From Herbidospora galbida (GTDB lineage: Bacteria; Actinomycetota; Actinomycetes; Streptosporangiales; Streptosporangiaceae): DNA of 64,000 nt. The notes under the pieces were generated by a model. It ran no database searches. It was not told where the DNA came from and saw nothing but the letters and a program-made list of their open reading frames with translations. Positions 41,979-50,694 of this stretch are shown here, one piece after another. The stretch covers positions 1 to 64,000 of the forward strand of contig NZ_SZQA01000018.1 of the NCBI RefSeq assembly GCF_005233835.1, given 5' to 3'. Each line of letters starts with the position of its first letter. The first letter of the stretch is position 1. The translations under genes and the position numbers were made by a program.

Positions 41979-43478
41979 ATGGAGTCTTCCCTCAACGCGA
42001 CCCGCCGTGCCCGCGATCTCGACGACGCGCGCGACGACGTCGCCGACCTCCTCGTCGTCGGCCTGGGCGCCACGGGGGCGGGGGTGGCGCTCGACGCCGC
42101 CGCGCGGGGCCTGTCGGTGGTCGCGATCGACGCCCACGACCTGGCCTTCGGCACCTCCCGCTGGAGCTCCAAGCTCATCCACGGGGGCCTGCGCTACCTC
42201 GCGTCCGGCCAGATCGGGCTGGCCAGGGAGAGCGCCGCGGAACGCCATCTGCTGATCGCTCACACCGCCCCCCACCTGGTGAAGGCGCAGCCCTACCTGC
42301 TGCCGCTGACCCCGGCCGTGTCGGCGGCCACGGCCCGGAAGCTGATGACCGGCTACCGGCTCGGCGACGTGTTGCGCGCCGCCGCGGGCACGCCCAGGAA
42401 GCTGATCCCGGGCCCGGCGCGGCTGGGCGCGGCCGAGGCGCTCGACCTGGTCCCGGCGCTGGCCGCCGACGGTCTGCGGGGCGCGCTGCGGTCCTACGAC
42501 GGCCGGGTGGTCGACGACGCGCGGCTGGTGGTCGCGCTGGCCCGCACCGCCGCCGGGCACGGCGCGCGGGTGCTGACCCGCTGCCGGGCGCTCGGCCTGT
42601 CCGGCGACGGGGCCGAGGTGCGCGACGAGCTGTCGGGTGACACGTTCACGATCAGGGCCAAGGCGGTGGTGAACGCCACGGGCGTGTGGGCGGGCGGCCT
42701 GGCCCCCGAGATCGCGCTGCGGCCCTCGCGCGGCACCCACCTAGTGCTCCGTGAGGGCGTGCTGGGGCCGTTGCGGGCGGGGCTGCACGTGCCCATGCCG
42801 GGCGAGTCGAGCCGGTTCCTGCTGGTGCTGCCGCAGAGCGACGGCCACGTCCTGGTGGGGCTGACCGACGAGCCGGTCGAGGGGCCGGTGCCCGATGTGG
42901 CCGACGTACCCGAGAGCGACGTTGCGTTCCTGCTGGCCACGCTCAACGGCGTGCTGGGCGTGCCGGTGACGCGCGACCAGGTCGCGGGCGCCCACGCCGG
43001 GCTGCGCCCGCTGCTCGACGCCGGCACCGGCCGCACCGCCGACCTGTCGCGCCGTCACGCGGTGCTGAAGGGCAAGGACGGCGTCGTGACCGTCGTCGGC
43101 GGCAAGCTGACCACCTACCGCCGCATGGCCGAGGACGCCGTCGACGCGGCCTGCCCGCACGCCCGGCGCAGCACCACCGCCCGGCTGCCGCTGGTCGGCG
43201 CCACGACGCGGGGGCTCAGGGCCCCGTGGCGGCTGGTCGAGCGCTACGGCTCGGAGGCCGAGGACATCACCGCCCTCATCGAGTCGAACCGGGCGCTCGG
43301 CGCGAAGGTCGTCCCGGGCGGCGCGACCACCTGGGCCGAGCTGGTCTGGGCGGTCCGCCACGAGGGCGCGCTCGACGAGGACGACCTGCTCGACCGCCGT
43401 ACCAGGATCGGGCTGGTTCCGGAAGACCGCCGGACGGCGCTGAAAGTCGCACGGCACGTTCTGTCACTTGAGCCCTGA
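41979..43478 (+). CDS. glpD: Aerobic glycerol-3-phosphate dehydrogenase
   Basis: 499 aa. The FAD dinucleotide fold begins VVGLGATGAGVALDAAARG (a variant of GxGxxG), followed by GTSRWSSKLIHGGLRYL, the GlpD signature near residues 60-75. VVNATGVWAG, RGTHLVLREGVL and VVGGKLTTYRRMAEDAVD complete the family motifs, and the C-terminal helical domain is present. It oxidises glycerol 3-phosphate to DHAP at the membrane, reducing the quinone pool. AAGGAA lies 5 bases before the ATG. It shares a short divergent promoter with the AGPS-like gene. Confidence 0.93.
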   Translation: MESSLNATRRARDLDDARDDVADLLVVGLGATGAGVALDAAARGLSVVAIDAHDLAFGTSRWSSKLIHGGLRYLASGQIGLARESAAERHLLIAHTAPHLVKAQPYLLPLTPAVSAATARKLMTGYRLGDVLRAAAGTPRKLIPGPARLGAAEALDLVPALAADGLRGALRSYDGRVVDDARLVVALARTAAGHGARVLTRCRALGLSGDGAEVRDELSGDTFTIRAKAVVNATGVWAGGLAPEIALRPSRGTHLVLREGVLGPLRAGLHVPMPGESSRFLLVLPQSDGHVLVGLTDEPVEGPVPDVADVPESDVAFLLATLNGVLGVPVTRDQVAGAHAGLRPLLDAGTGRTADLSRRHAVLKGKDGVVTVVGGKLTTYRRMAEDAVDAACPHARRSTTARLPLVGATTRGLRAPWRLVERYGSEAEDITALIESNRALGAKVVPGGATTWAELVWAVRHEGALDEDDLLDRRTRIGLVPEDRRTALKVARHVLSLEP

Positions 43479-43481
43479 CGT

Positions 43482-43514
43482 TTGACACCATCGTCTAAGG
43501 TTAGGATTACCTAA
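43482..43514 (+). promoter_or_regulatory. Promoter with IdeR/DmdR-type iron box
   Basis: TTGACA at 43482-43487 is a strong -35. TAAGGTTAGGATTACCTAA (43496-43514) matches the actinobacterial iron-box consensus TTAGGTTAGGCTAACCTAA at 16 of 19 positions and covers the -10 region (GATTAC at a 17-bp spacer, or TAGGAT at 14). Binding of an iron-loaded IdeR/DmdR repressor here would shut off the downstream gene. Confidence 0.75.
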
Positions 43515-43545
43515 CCGGAGATGATCACAAGGACGGATCGGGCAC

Positions 43546-44454
43546 ATGAGCAAGGGTTGCGACCACGCCGCGGGCCTGCACACCGGCGACGCGCCGGTGC
43601 TCGCCAGCGCCACGGTCGGCGCCCGCCGGTGGCTGCTCATCGAGCACAACGGCCCATGGGCCGCCTACCTGCCCGAATGCCGCCTTCCGCAGAGCGTGCT
43701 GGCCCTCATCGACCGCGCCACCGCCCTCGGCATCCGTTCGCAGCTGATCCGCCGCCCCGACCGTGAGACCACTCAAGGCCCCCGTGCGCTGCACGTTTTC
43801 GTCGGATCGTCCACGGGGAGCGACCCCTGGCTGGCTGAGGCCTGGCTCGATCACCCCGACGATCTTGACCTGGGCGCACTCGTGGACGGAGCGCTTCCGG
43901 AGTCCTGCATACTTGTGAGTGAGCCGGTATTTCTGGTCTGCACGCACGCCAAGCGCAACGCGTGCTGCGCCCGCTTTGGTCTCCCGATCGCGAGATCACT
44001 ATCCCGGAACCACCCCGGGAATGTGTGGGAAACCACACATGTCGGCGGCGATCGATACGCCGCCAACCTCGTGTGCTTGCCACACGGGCTTTACTACGGC
44101 AGCATGTCTGAGGCTGCCGCGCTCGCGGCGGCACACGCCTACCGTGACGGCAAGATCGTTCTTGACCGTTTCCGGGGGCGCGCGGGTCTCCCTGAGCCAT
44201 CGCAAGCCGCCGAGCATTTTGTCCGGTCACACACGGGCGAGCTCTCGGTCGGCGGAGTGGCCGTGGAATCCTCCCGGTCGGAAGGTGACTCCACCGTGTG
44301 CGTTGTGCAAACCAACGCGCAGGGTGGAACGTCCCGTTTTCGGGTAGTGGTCGAGCCTTCGGTGTTCGCGGCACCGTGCGGTCTCGCCTGCGCCGAAGAG
44401 ATCACGACCTACAGGTTGGCCGAGCTCAAGCAGCTCACCCCGGCTTTGACCTGA
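43546..44454 (+). CDS. Sucrase/ferredoxin-like 2Fe-2S protein, probably iron regulated
   Basis: 302 aa. It belongs to the sucrase/ferredoxin-like family (thioredoxin-like ferredoxin fold): VCTHAKRNACCARFG (about residues 128-142) and VGGDRYAANLVCLPHGLYYG supply the characteristic cysteines and HVGG.R.AAN motif. The C-terminal part has AAPCGLACAEE, a further cysteine pair. Such proteins are proposed 2Fe-2S electron carriers, and some actinobacterial members are tied to siderophore or iron metabolism. The iron box just upstream supports that here. The real substrate or partner is unknown. A hairpin terminator follows the stop directly. Confidence 0.82.
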   Translation: MSKGCDHAAGLHTGDAPVLASATVGARRWLLIEHNGPWAAYLPECRLPQSVLALIDRATALGIRSQLIRRPDRETTQGPRALHVFVGSSTGSDPWLAEAWLDHPDDLDLGALVDGALPESCILVSEPVFLVCTHAKRNACCARFGLPIARSLSRNHPGNVWETTHVGGDRYAANLVCLPHGLYYGSMSEAAALAAAHAYRDGKIVLDRFRGRAGLPEPSQAAEHFVRSHTGELSVGGVAVESSRSEGDSTVCVVQTNAQGGTSRFRVVVEPSVFAAPCGLACAEEITTYRLAELKQLTPALT

Positions 44455-44470
44455 GGCTTCGCAAGAAGCC
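44455..44470 (+). terminator. GGCTTC-GCAA-GAAGCC hairpin after the ferredoxin-like gene
   Basis: A perfect 6-bp stem with a GCAA (GNRA) tetraloop begins at the base after the TGA. No U-tract follows. The position and stability suggest transcript termination or 3'-end protection. Confidence 0.55.
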
Positions 44471-44571
44471 GGGAACACCACGGACGCTCCTCGCGTTGCA
44501 AAAGAGGACACCATAAGCGTCCAATGCGGCACAAACACTGAAATACCTCTTCTCACCAAAGGTGGTTTCTC

Positions 44572-44886
44572 ATGTCTCAGGTACGTCGGCAGCTCGCCCG
44601 CCCCCGCCCCAGTTGGGGTTGGCAGGATGATGCCGCGTGCCGGGGAGAGGACCTTGTGCTGTTCTTCGGCCCTGACGGGGAGCGCCAGCCTGAGCGCGAC
44701 ATCCGCGAGCGGAAGGCGAAGGCGATCTGCGCCGGTTGCCCGGTCCGCGCGGAGTGTCTTGACTACGCGCTTTCCCGCCCTGAGAAGTACGGCACCTGGG
44801 GTGGCCTGAACGAGGACGAGCGCGCCTCCGAGCGTCGCCGTCGGATGCGGCGCGCCGCGAGCGCCGGCATCAGCGCCGTCGCCTAG
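44572..44886 (+). CDS. WhiB-family iron-sulfur transcription factor
   Basis: 104 aa. Four cysteines bind a 4Fe-4S cluster: one in DDAACRGEDLVLFF, then CAGCPVRAEC with three more. YGTWGGLNEDER is the G[VI]WGG turn, followed by a basic tail (SERRRRMRRAAS) for DNA contact. WhiB proteins act with the primary sigma factor and respond to redox, NO or O2. The subgroup (WhiB1/WblE-like or another) is not clear. AAAGGTGG precedes the ATG. It follows the ferredoxin-like gene by 117 bp with a hairpin between, so it is probably separately transcribed. Confidence 0.92.
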   Translation: MSQVRRQLARPRPSWGWQDDAACRGEDLVLFFGPDGERQPERDIRERKAKAICAGCPVRAECLDYALSRPEKYGTWGGLNEDERASERRRRMRRAASAGISAVA

Positions 44887-44919
44887 CATCACCACCCTCC
44901 CCGGTAAAGCGAGACGCGG

Positions 44920-44938
44920 ACGGCCGAAGGCCGGCCGT
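44920..44938. terminator. Hairpin between whiB and the convergent cydB
   Basis: ACGGCC (44920-44925) pairs with GGCCGT (44933-44938) around GAAGGCC. It lies 34 bp after the WhiB stop and 49 bp after the convergent cydB stop, where a bidirectional terminator would be expected. It lacks a T-tract. Confidence 0.45.
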
Positions 44939-44986
44939 GGCTCGCGCGGTGAATCTGCCTCCAGAAACTCGCCGAATCCTCCCTGG

Positions 44987-45988
44987 TCAGTGGCTTGCTG
45001 GGACGTTCCGCACACCGATGCGGCGGCGGAACGCCCAGTAAGTCCACGACTGGTACAGCAGCACCAGCGGCAGGAACACGACCGCGACCCACGTCATGAT
45101 CTGCAAGGTCTTCGGCGTGGACGCGGCGTTTTCTATGTCCAGGCCGTTCTCCGAGCCGACCGTCGACGGCAGCACATCCGGATAGAGCGCCGCGAACAGG
45201 CTGATCGTGGCCGCCCCGAGCGCGGCGGCCGATCCGAGGAACGCCCGGCCCTCCCGGCCGAAGAAGTTGGCCACCATCCCCGCTGCCCACGCGCCGATCG
45301 CGACCACCGTGAGCAGAACACTCGCGAACGACCCTTCCATGGCCTGTGCCCAGGTCAGGAATGCGATGGCCAGAACCGCCGCGACCACCCCGCTTTTCTC
45401 CGCGACGCCCTTCGCCTTCCGCCGGATCCGGCCCCGCGTTTTCAGCGCCAGGAATACCGCGCCGTGCGTGACGAAAAGGGCAAGCGTCGTCAATCCGCCG
45501 AGTAGCGCGAACGGGTTCAGCAGATCCCAGAACGTGCCGACGAATTCATGCTTCTCGTCCAGGGCGATTCCGCGCACGATGTTGCCGACCACCACGCCCC
45601 ACAGGAACGCGGGCACGACCGAACCCCAGAAAAGGCAGCGGTCCCAGTTGCGCCGCCACCGCCTGCCGTTGTGCTTGCCCCGGTATTCGAAGGCCACCCC
45701 GCGCACGATCAGCGCCAGCAGGATCAGCAGCAGCGGCAGGTAGAAGCCGCTGAACAGGGTGGCGCACCACTCGGGGAAGGCGGCGAGCAGCACGCCGCCG
45801 GCGGCGATGAGCCAGACCTCGTCGCCGTCCCACCCGGGCCCGATCGCGCCGATCATCACCTGGCGTTCCCGCTCCTCCTTCGGCAGGTACGGCAGCAGGG
45901 CCCCCACCCCGAAGTCGAAGCCCTCCAGGACGAAGTAGCCCGTGAAGAGCACGGCGATGGCGGCGAACCAGATGTCGTTGAGCGTCAC
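44987..45988 (-). CDS. cydB: Second cytochrome bd subunit II, without an intact partner
   Basis: 333 aa from GTG 45988, with GGAGAGGA 4 bases ahead. AVLFTGYFVLEGFDFGVGALLPYL and GPGWDGDEVWLIAAGGVLLAAFPEW are the CydB signatures; the loop after helix 3 (RGKHNGRRWRRNWDRCLFWG) differs clearly from the other CydB at 22312. It retains all membrane helices and no internal stop, so the reading frame is intact. The gene immediately upstream is a wrecked cydA remnant, so this subunit either is a leftover, works with the CydA from 20870-22300, or has another role. Confidence 0.9.
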   Translation of the reverse strand: MTLNDIWFAAIAVLFTGYFVLEGFDFGVGALLPYLPKEERERQVMIGAIGPGWDGDEVWLIAAGGVLLAAFPEWCATLFSGFYLPLLLILLALIVRGVAFEYRGKHNGRRWRRNWDRCLFWGSVVPAFLWGVVVGNIVRGIALDEKHEFVGTFWDLLNPFALLGGLTTLALFVTHGAVFLALKTRGRIRRKAKGVAEKSGVVAAVLAIAFLTWAQAMEGSFASVLLTVVAIGAWAAGMVANFFGREGRAFLGSAAALGAATISLFAALYPDVLPSTVGSENGLDIENAASTPKTLQIMTWVAVVFLPLVLLYQSWTYWAFRRRIGVRNVPASH

Positions 45989-46158
45989 GGCGTCCTCTCC
46001 ATGGGCCAGGGCGGCTTCGGACCGTACGTCTGCCGGTATTCGAGTCGATGCGGGGGGATGTCGCTGGAGAACAGCGGCTTCCAGCAGGGCGACCAGGAAG
46101 TGGTGGACCGTGGTGAGGTGAGGCCGAACTGCCACCGGGCCAGGTCCACGACGTCCAC
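45985..46158 (-). pseudogene. cydA: Degenerate cydA remnant (5-bp duplication and large internal loss)
   Basis: The first residues read VDVVDLARWQFGLT, the CydA N-terminus (compare MDALDLARWQFGVT in the intact copy). A tandem duplicate of GTGAG on the + strand (46113-46122) breaks the frame. Removing it would restore GLTTVHHFLV, again CydA-like. After that almost the entire membrane domain is missing. About 58 codons remain, ending with a TGA that overlaps the cydB GTG. So a cydAB operon has lost its catalytic subunit. A translated short peptide is possible but not indicated. Confidence 0.7.
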
Positions 46159-46182
46159 TCAGTCACCGTAAGTGACGGTTGA

Positions 46183-46809
46183 TCACACGGAGCGGAGGCA
46201 CGCCATGGTTTCGTCGTCGGTGAGCTGCTCGAACCGTTCGTACCAGCTGCCTACGGAACCGAACTCCTCGGGCGCCATGACCGCGACGACCTCGTCCGCC
46301 TCGCTTTCGAGCGATCTGACCGCGGGGGCGGCGCCGACCGGGACGGCCAGGATGACGCGGCGCGGGTTCTTCGACCGCACCGCCCGCAGCGCCGCGCGGG
46401 CCGTGCCGCCGGTGGCCAGGCCGTCGTCGACCACGATCACGTCGCGGCCGCTCAGGTCGGGGGGCGGACGTCCCTCGCGGTAGGCGTCGACCCGGCGGGC
46501 CAGTTCGGCGCGTTCGGCCGCCACGACGTCGGCCAGGTCACGCTCGTGGTAGCCGGTCCGGCGGAGCATCGCGCGGTCGAAGACCGGTTCGCCGCCCTCG
46601 GCGATGGCGCCCAGGCCCAGCTCGGGCTGGAGGGGGTGCCCGAGCTTGCGGGTCACCAGGACGTCGAGCGGCACCCCGAGCGCCTGGGCGACCACGGCGC
46701 CGACGGCCACCCCGCCGCGCGGCAGGGCGAGCACGATGTCGGCGGGCGTGCCCGCCAGCGCCTCCGCGAGGAGCGCGCCGGCGGTCGCCCGGTCCGGGAA
46801 GGACTTCAC
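46183..46809 (-). CDS. Phosphoribosyltransferase-family protein
   Basis: 208 aa from GTG 46809. VIVVDDGLATGGTA (about residue 123) is the PRPP-binding loop of type I phosphoribosyltransferases, and LALPRGGVAVGAVVAQALGV near residue 30 is the first conserved strand-loop. Homologues with LPRGGVP and VTRKLGHP are a distinct family of unproven substrate, sometimes found near erythromycin-esterase-like or dienelactone hydrolase domains. It starts 23 bp after the rsgA stop on the same strand and lies 24 bp before the cydA remnant. Confidence 0.82.
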   Translation of the reverse strand: MKSFPDRATAGALLAEALAGTPADIVLALPRGGVAVGAVVAQALGVPLDVLVTRKLGHPLQPELGLGAIAEGGEPVFDRAMLRRTGYHERDLADVVAAERAELARRVDAYREGRPPPDLSGRDVIVVDDGLATGGTARAALRAVRSKNPRRVILAVPVGAAPAVRSLESEADEVVAVMAPEEFGSVGSWYERFEQLTDDETMACLRSV

Positions 46810-46831
46810 CTTTCCGGTCCTACCCACGCGG

Positions 46832-47932
46832 TCAGGGACGGTTGCGGCCCCGCATCCCCTTGTGGATGATTTTCCACTTCCTGGTCTCCTCGGCCTGGAG
46901 CCGGGCGTCGCTGCGCCGCGCCATCCAGGCCGCCTCCCGCTGGAGCTTGCGCCAGCTCTCCAGCCGCCGTTCGGGCAGCTCGCCGCTCTCCAGCGCCGCC
47001 AGGACCGCGCAGCCCGGCTCGGCCTCGTGGGAGCAGTCGCCGAAGCGGCACTGTTCGGCCAGGTCCTCGATCTCCGAGAAGACCCGGTCGACGCCGTCGG
47101 ACATGTCGTACAGGCCGACCCGCCGGATGCCCGGGGTGTCGATGACGATGCCGCCACCGGGCAGCGGGATCAGCTCCCGGTGCACGGTGGTGTGGCGGCC
47201 CCGGCCGTCGCCGGCCCGGACCTGCTGGGTCTCCATGACCTCGCCGCCCGCCAGGGCGTTGACGAGGCTCGACTTGCCCGCGCCGGAGGCGCCCAGGATC
47301 ACGGCGGTCCGGGAGCCCATCAGGTAGGAGCGGACGACGTCGACCCCGTCGCCGGTGAACGACGAGACGGCGTGCACGTCGACGCCCGGCGCGGCGCCCC
47401 TGACGTCGTTCAGGAGGTCGTCGAGGCCCTGGTCGAAGAGGTCGGCCTTGGTGATGACGACGACGGGCGTGCCGCCGCTCTCCCAGGCCAGCGCGGTCAG
47501 CCGCTCGATGCGGCCGAGGTCGGCGAAGTCGGTCGCGTGCATGGCCGGTTCTGCCACGAACACGATGTCGACGTTGGCGGCCAGCACCTGGCCCTGCCCG
47601 TCGCCCGACAGCCCTCCGCGCGAGTCGCGGGACACTCCGCCCCGGACGAACGCGGTGGCCCTGGGCAGCACCTCGTCGAGTTCGTAGCGGCCCTCGGCGA
47701 GGAGCCGCAGCGCCACCCAGTCGCCCACGCACGGGAGTCTCGTGGGGTCGGCGGCGGAGTCACGGCGCACCCGGGCGCCGTAGTGGACCTGGATCTGGCC
47801 CTGTTCGGTGATGACCTCGGCGGCGCCGCGGTGCACCCGGGAGACCCGGCCCGGGATGGTGTCGGCGGGGAGCGCACGGGTGTCGTCCCAGCCGAGAAGA
47901 GAAAGATCGAAAACGAGCGGTTCGAAGAACAC
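46832..47932 (-). CDS. rsgA: Ribosome small-subunit GTPase RsgA
   Basis: 366 aa. An N-terminal OB-fold (residues about 25-115) precedes a circularly permuted GTPase domain: G4 VITKAD comes before G1 ILGASGAGKSSLVNAL, and G3 DTPGIRRVG follows. The C-terminal zinc site is CRFGDCSHEAEPGC. RsgA assists late 30S maturation and removes assembly factors. GTG start at 47932. A 17-codon leader peptide with a strong SD ends 41 bp upstream. It probably shares a transcript with the phosphoribosyltransferase gene downstream. Confidence 0.93.
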   Translation of the reverse strand: MFFEPLVFDLSLLGWDDTRALPADTIPGRVSRVHRGAAEVITEQGQIQVHYGARVRRDSAADPTRLPCVGDWVALRLLAEGRYELDEVLPRATAFVRGGVSRDSRGGLSGDGQGQVLAANVDIVFVAEPAMHATDFADLGRIERLTALAWESGGTPVVVITKADLFDQGLDDLLNDVRGAAPGVDVHAVSSFTGDGVDVVRSYLMGSRTAVILGASGAGKSSLVNALAGGEVMETQQVRAGDGRGRHTTVHRELIPLPGGGIVIDTPGIRRVGLYDMSDGVDRVFSEIEDLAEQCRFGDCSHEAEPGCAVLAALESGELPERRLESWRKLQREAAWMARRSDARLQAEETRKWKIIHKGMRGRNRP

Positions 47933-47973
47933 TTCGGGTGAAACCCTTCAGGATGAAACAGGCCCCGCGTACG

Positions 47974-48027
47974 TCAGCGGGCGGCCCGGAGGTGGATGGA
48001 CGGCAGGCTCAGGAGAAAGACCCGCAT
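47974..48027 (-). CDS. Short leader-type peptide upstream of rsgA
   Basis: 17 residues, MRVFLLSLPSIHLRAAR. The ATG at 48027 follows GGGAGGTGGCGACAC, a near-perfect SD at good distance, which makes translation likely. It ends 41 bp before the rsgA GTG. The three leucines, two serines and single His do not point to one amino acid for attenuation. It could be a translational coupling leader for rsgA or a functional micropeptide. Confidence 0.5.
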   Translation of the reverse strand: MRVFLLSLPSIHLRAAR

Positions 48028-48134
48028 GTGTCGCCACCTCCCTGAAGGAAAAGACCGGCTCGTTCCGGCCACGCAGAACCATAGGACAGCCGCGAAGGAG
48101 CCCGCAACGCAATTACCGCGCCTCCTGCGCGCGA

Positions 48135-48166
48135 AAGCCCCGGTCCGTCTCGGCGGGCCGGGGCTT
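48135..48166 (-). terminator. Terminator after glyA
   Basis: AAGCCCCGG (48135-48143) pairs perfectly with CCGGGGCTT (48158-48166), a 9-bp GC stem, 13 bases past the glyA stop. On the minus strand the stem runs into TTTCG, a short T-run. This is the expected position and shape for the glyA terminator. Confidence 0.7.
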
Positions 48167-48179
48167 CGTTCGGGCGCGA

Positions 48180-49445
<1,266 letters not shown>

Positions 49446-49566
49446 TGAGCGCCTTCCTCGGAACTCGACGACTGCGTCGACCCAGGCGCACGGCCGACGC
49501 GGTTTCCGCTCCCCGGTGGTGCCCCACCTCATAGCGCCAGTAGCGAGAACCCCACCTTATCGGCTG

Positions 49567-50535
49567 TCAGTGCTGCCGGGTGTTACCCGCGAGCGGCCAG
49601 AGACGGTCGACCTCGGCGTTGAGGGTGGCCCCGATCAGCACCGCCAGCGCGGTGATGTAGAGCCAGAGCAGCACCGCGATCGGCGCGGCCAGCGAGCCGT
49701 AGATCGACAGGGGGTCGAACCAGGCGGCCAGCACCTCGCGCAGCACCGCCGCGCAGATGATCCAGATCACCAGGGCCAGCAGCGCGCCGGGCACCTCGCG
49801 CCACCATTTCGTCCGCATCGGGACGCTCACGTGGTAGAGCAGCGTGAGCATCAGCACCGACCCGGCCACCACGATCGGCCAGTAGAAGATCGAGATGAGC
49901 GGCTGGTAGTCGGGCAGGGCGGTGGCCAGCAGGGTCGGCCCGACGACCAGGATCGGCATCACGACCAGGCCGATCAGCAGGGCCGCGAGATAGAGGCCGA
50001 AGCTCATGATCCGGGTGCGGATGATGCCGCGGGTCTCGCCCAGGCCGTACGCGATCGAGATCAGGTCGACGTAGACGAACAGGGCGCGCGACCCCGACCA
50101 CAGGGCGAGCAGGAAACCCACCGAGATCAGCGAGACCTCGCCGCCGTTGAACACGTTGTTCAAAAGGGGCTCGACCACCCGCTGGACCGCGTCGGGGGTG
50201 AAGAGCAGGTCGGCGTGATCGATCACCGACGCCTTGATCTCGGTGATGGTCGCCGGGCCGAGGAGGCTCGAAAGGTGACCGAGAACACCCAGGAGCCCGA
50301 GCACGAAGGGCGGCAGCGACAGCAGGGCGAAGAACGCCGCCTCCCCCGCCAGGCCGGTGACCCGGTAGTTGACCCCGGCCATCGTCGTGTCCTTGACCAG
50401 CGCCCAGAAGCTGGTGCCCACGAAGCGCTCCATCCCCGCGCGGGCGCGCGCCATGCCGGTGCGGGACTGGTGCCCGAACCAGTGGCGGCGGGACCGGCGC
50501 CGGGGCGCGTTCGCGGAGGTCATCGGCGTTAACAT
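49567..50535 (-). CDS. YihY/BrkB-type membrane protein
   Basis: 322 aa from ATG 50535 (GGCGAG 8 bases ahead); ATG 50523 is possible. It has six predicted membrane helices: GLAGEAAFFALLSLPPFVLGLLG opens, LLALWSGSRALFVYVDLISIAYG is the YihY hallmark, and PIAVLLWLYITALAVLIGATLNAE closes. The family was once annotated as ribonuclease BN but is now viewed as a membrane protein of unknown or transport-like role (virulence factor BrkB family). It is divergent from the cysteine leader and sulfite reductase operon, sharing a 75-bp region with a 15-bp palindrome. Confidence 0.87.
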   Translation of the reverse strand: MLTPMTSANAPRRRSRRHWFGHQSRTGMARARAGMERFVGTSFWALVKDTTMAGVNYRVTGLAGEAAFFALLSLPPFVLGLLGVLGHLSSLLGPATITEIKASVIDHADLLFTPDAVQRVVEPLLNNVFNGGEVSLISVGFLLALWSGSRALFVYVDLISIAYGLGETRGIIRTRIMSFGLYLAALLIGLVVMPILVVGPTLLATALPDYQPLISIFYWPIVVAGSVLMLTLLYHVSVPMRTKWWREVPGALLALVIWIICAAVLREVLAAWFDPLSIYGSLAAPIAVLLWLYITALAVLIGATLNAEVDRLWPLAGNTRQH

Positions 50536-50553
50536 TACGTGTCTCGCCAAGGG

Positions 50554-50603
50554 GTCCACACTGTGGACGCAAACTTGGACATCAAGTACCCGCAAGGTAT
50601 TGT
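50554..50603 (+). promoter_or_regulatory. Palindrome plus promoter of the sulfur operon
   Basis: GTCCACACTGTGGAC (50554-50568) has perfect 7-bp arms around one base. It ends 6 bp before TTGGAC (50575-50580), a 17-bp spacer, and TATTGT (50598-50603). The predicted start point near 50610 falls at or one base before the leader-peptide ATG at 50611, so that mRNA would be leaderless. The palindrome is placed for an activator or a repressor. Confidence 0.65.
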
Positions 50604-50610
50604 TACGGAC

Positions 50611-50694
50611 ATGCCAGTGGACCCGATGCTCGTCGTGCGCCGTCACGTCGACCTTCAGCGCGTCCGCAGCGCCATCTGTATCGACGCCCGTTGA
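50611..50694 (+). CDS. Cysteine attenuation leader peptide
   Basis: 27 residues. It contains the block VVRRHVDLQRVRSAIC, the conserved core of actinobacterial leader peptides (RRHVDLQRV...C) found ahead of sulfur-assimilation and uptake genes. The single cysteine codon TGT is close to the end, just before an attenuator. When charged Cys-tRNA is scarce, ribosome stalling there should prevent the terminator. An in-frame ATG at 50626 is an alternative start. The ATG at 50611 is probably leaderless from the promoter at 50575-50603. Confidence 0.82.
   Translation: MPVDPMLVVRRHVDLQRVRSAICIDAR

Noticed and set aside
45988-46135. N-terminal extension of the second CydB
   Set aside because: The extra residues have no CydB similarity. 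A strong GGAGAGGA stands before the GTG at 45988, and the upstream sequence matches a broken cydA in another frame.
49446-49566. Riboswitch ahead of glyA
   Set aside because: No glycine, THF or SAM aptamer consensus could be traced in these 121 bases.
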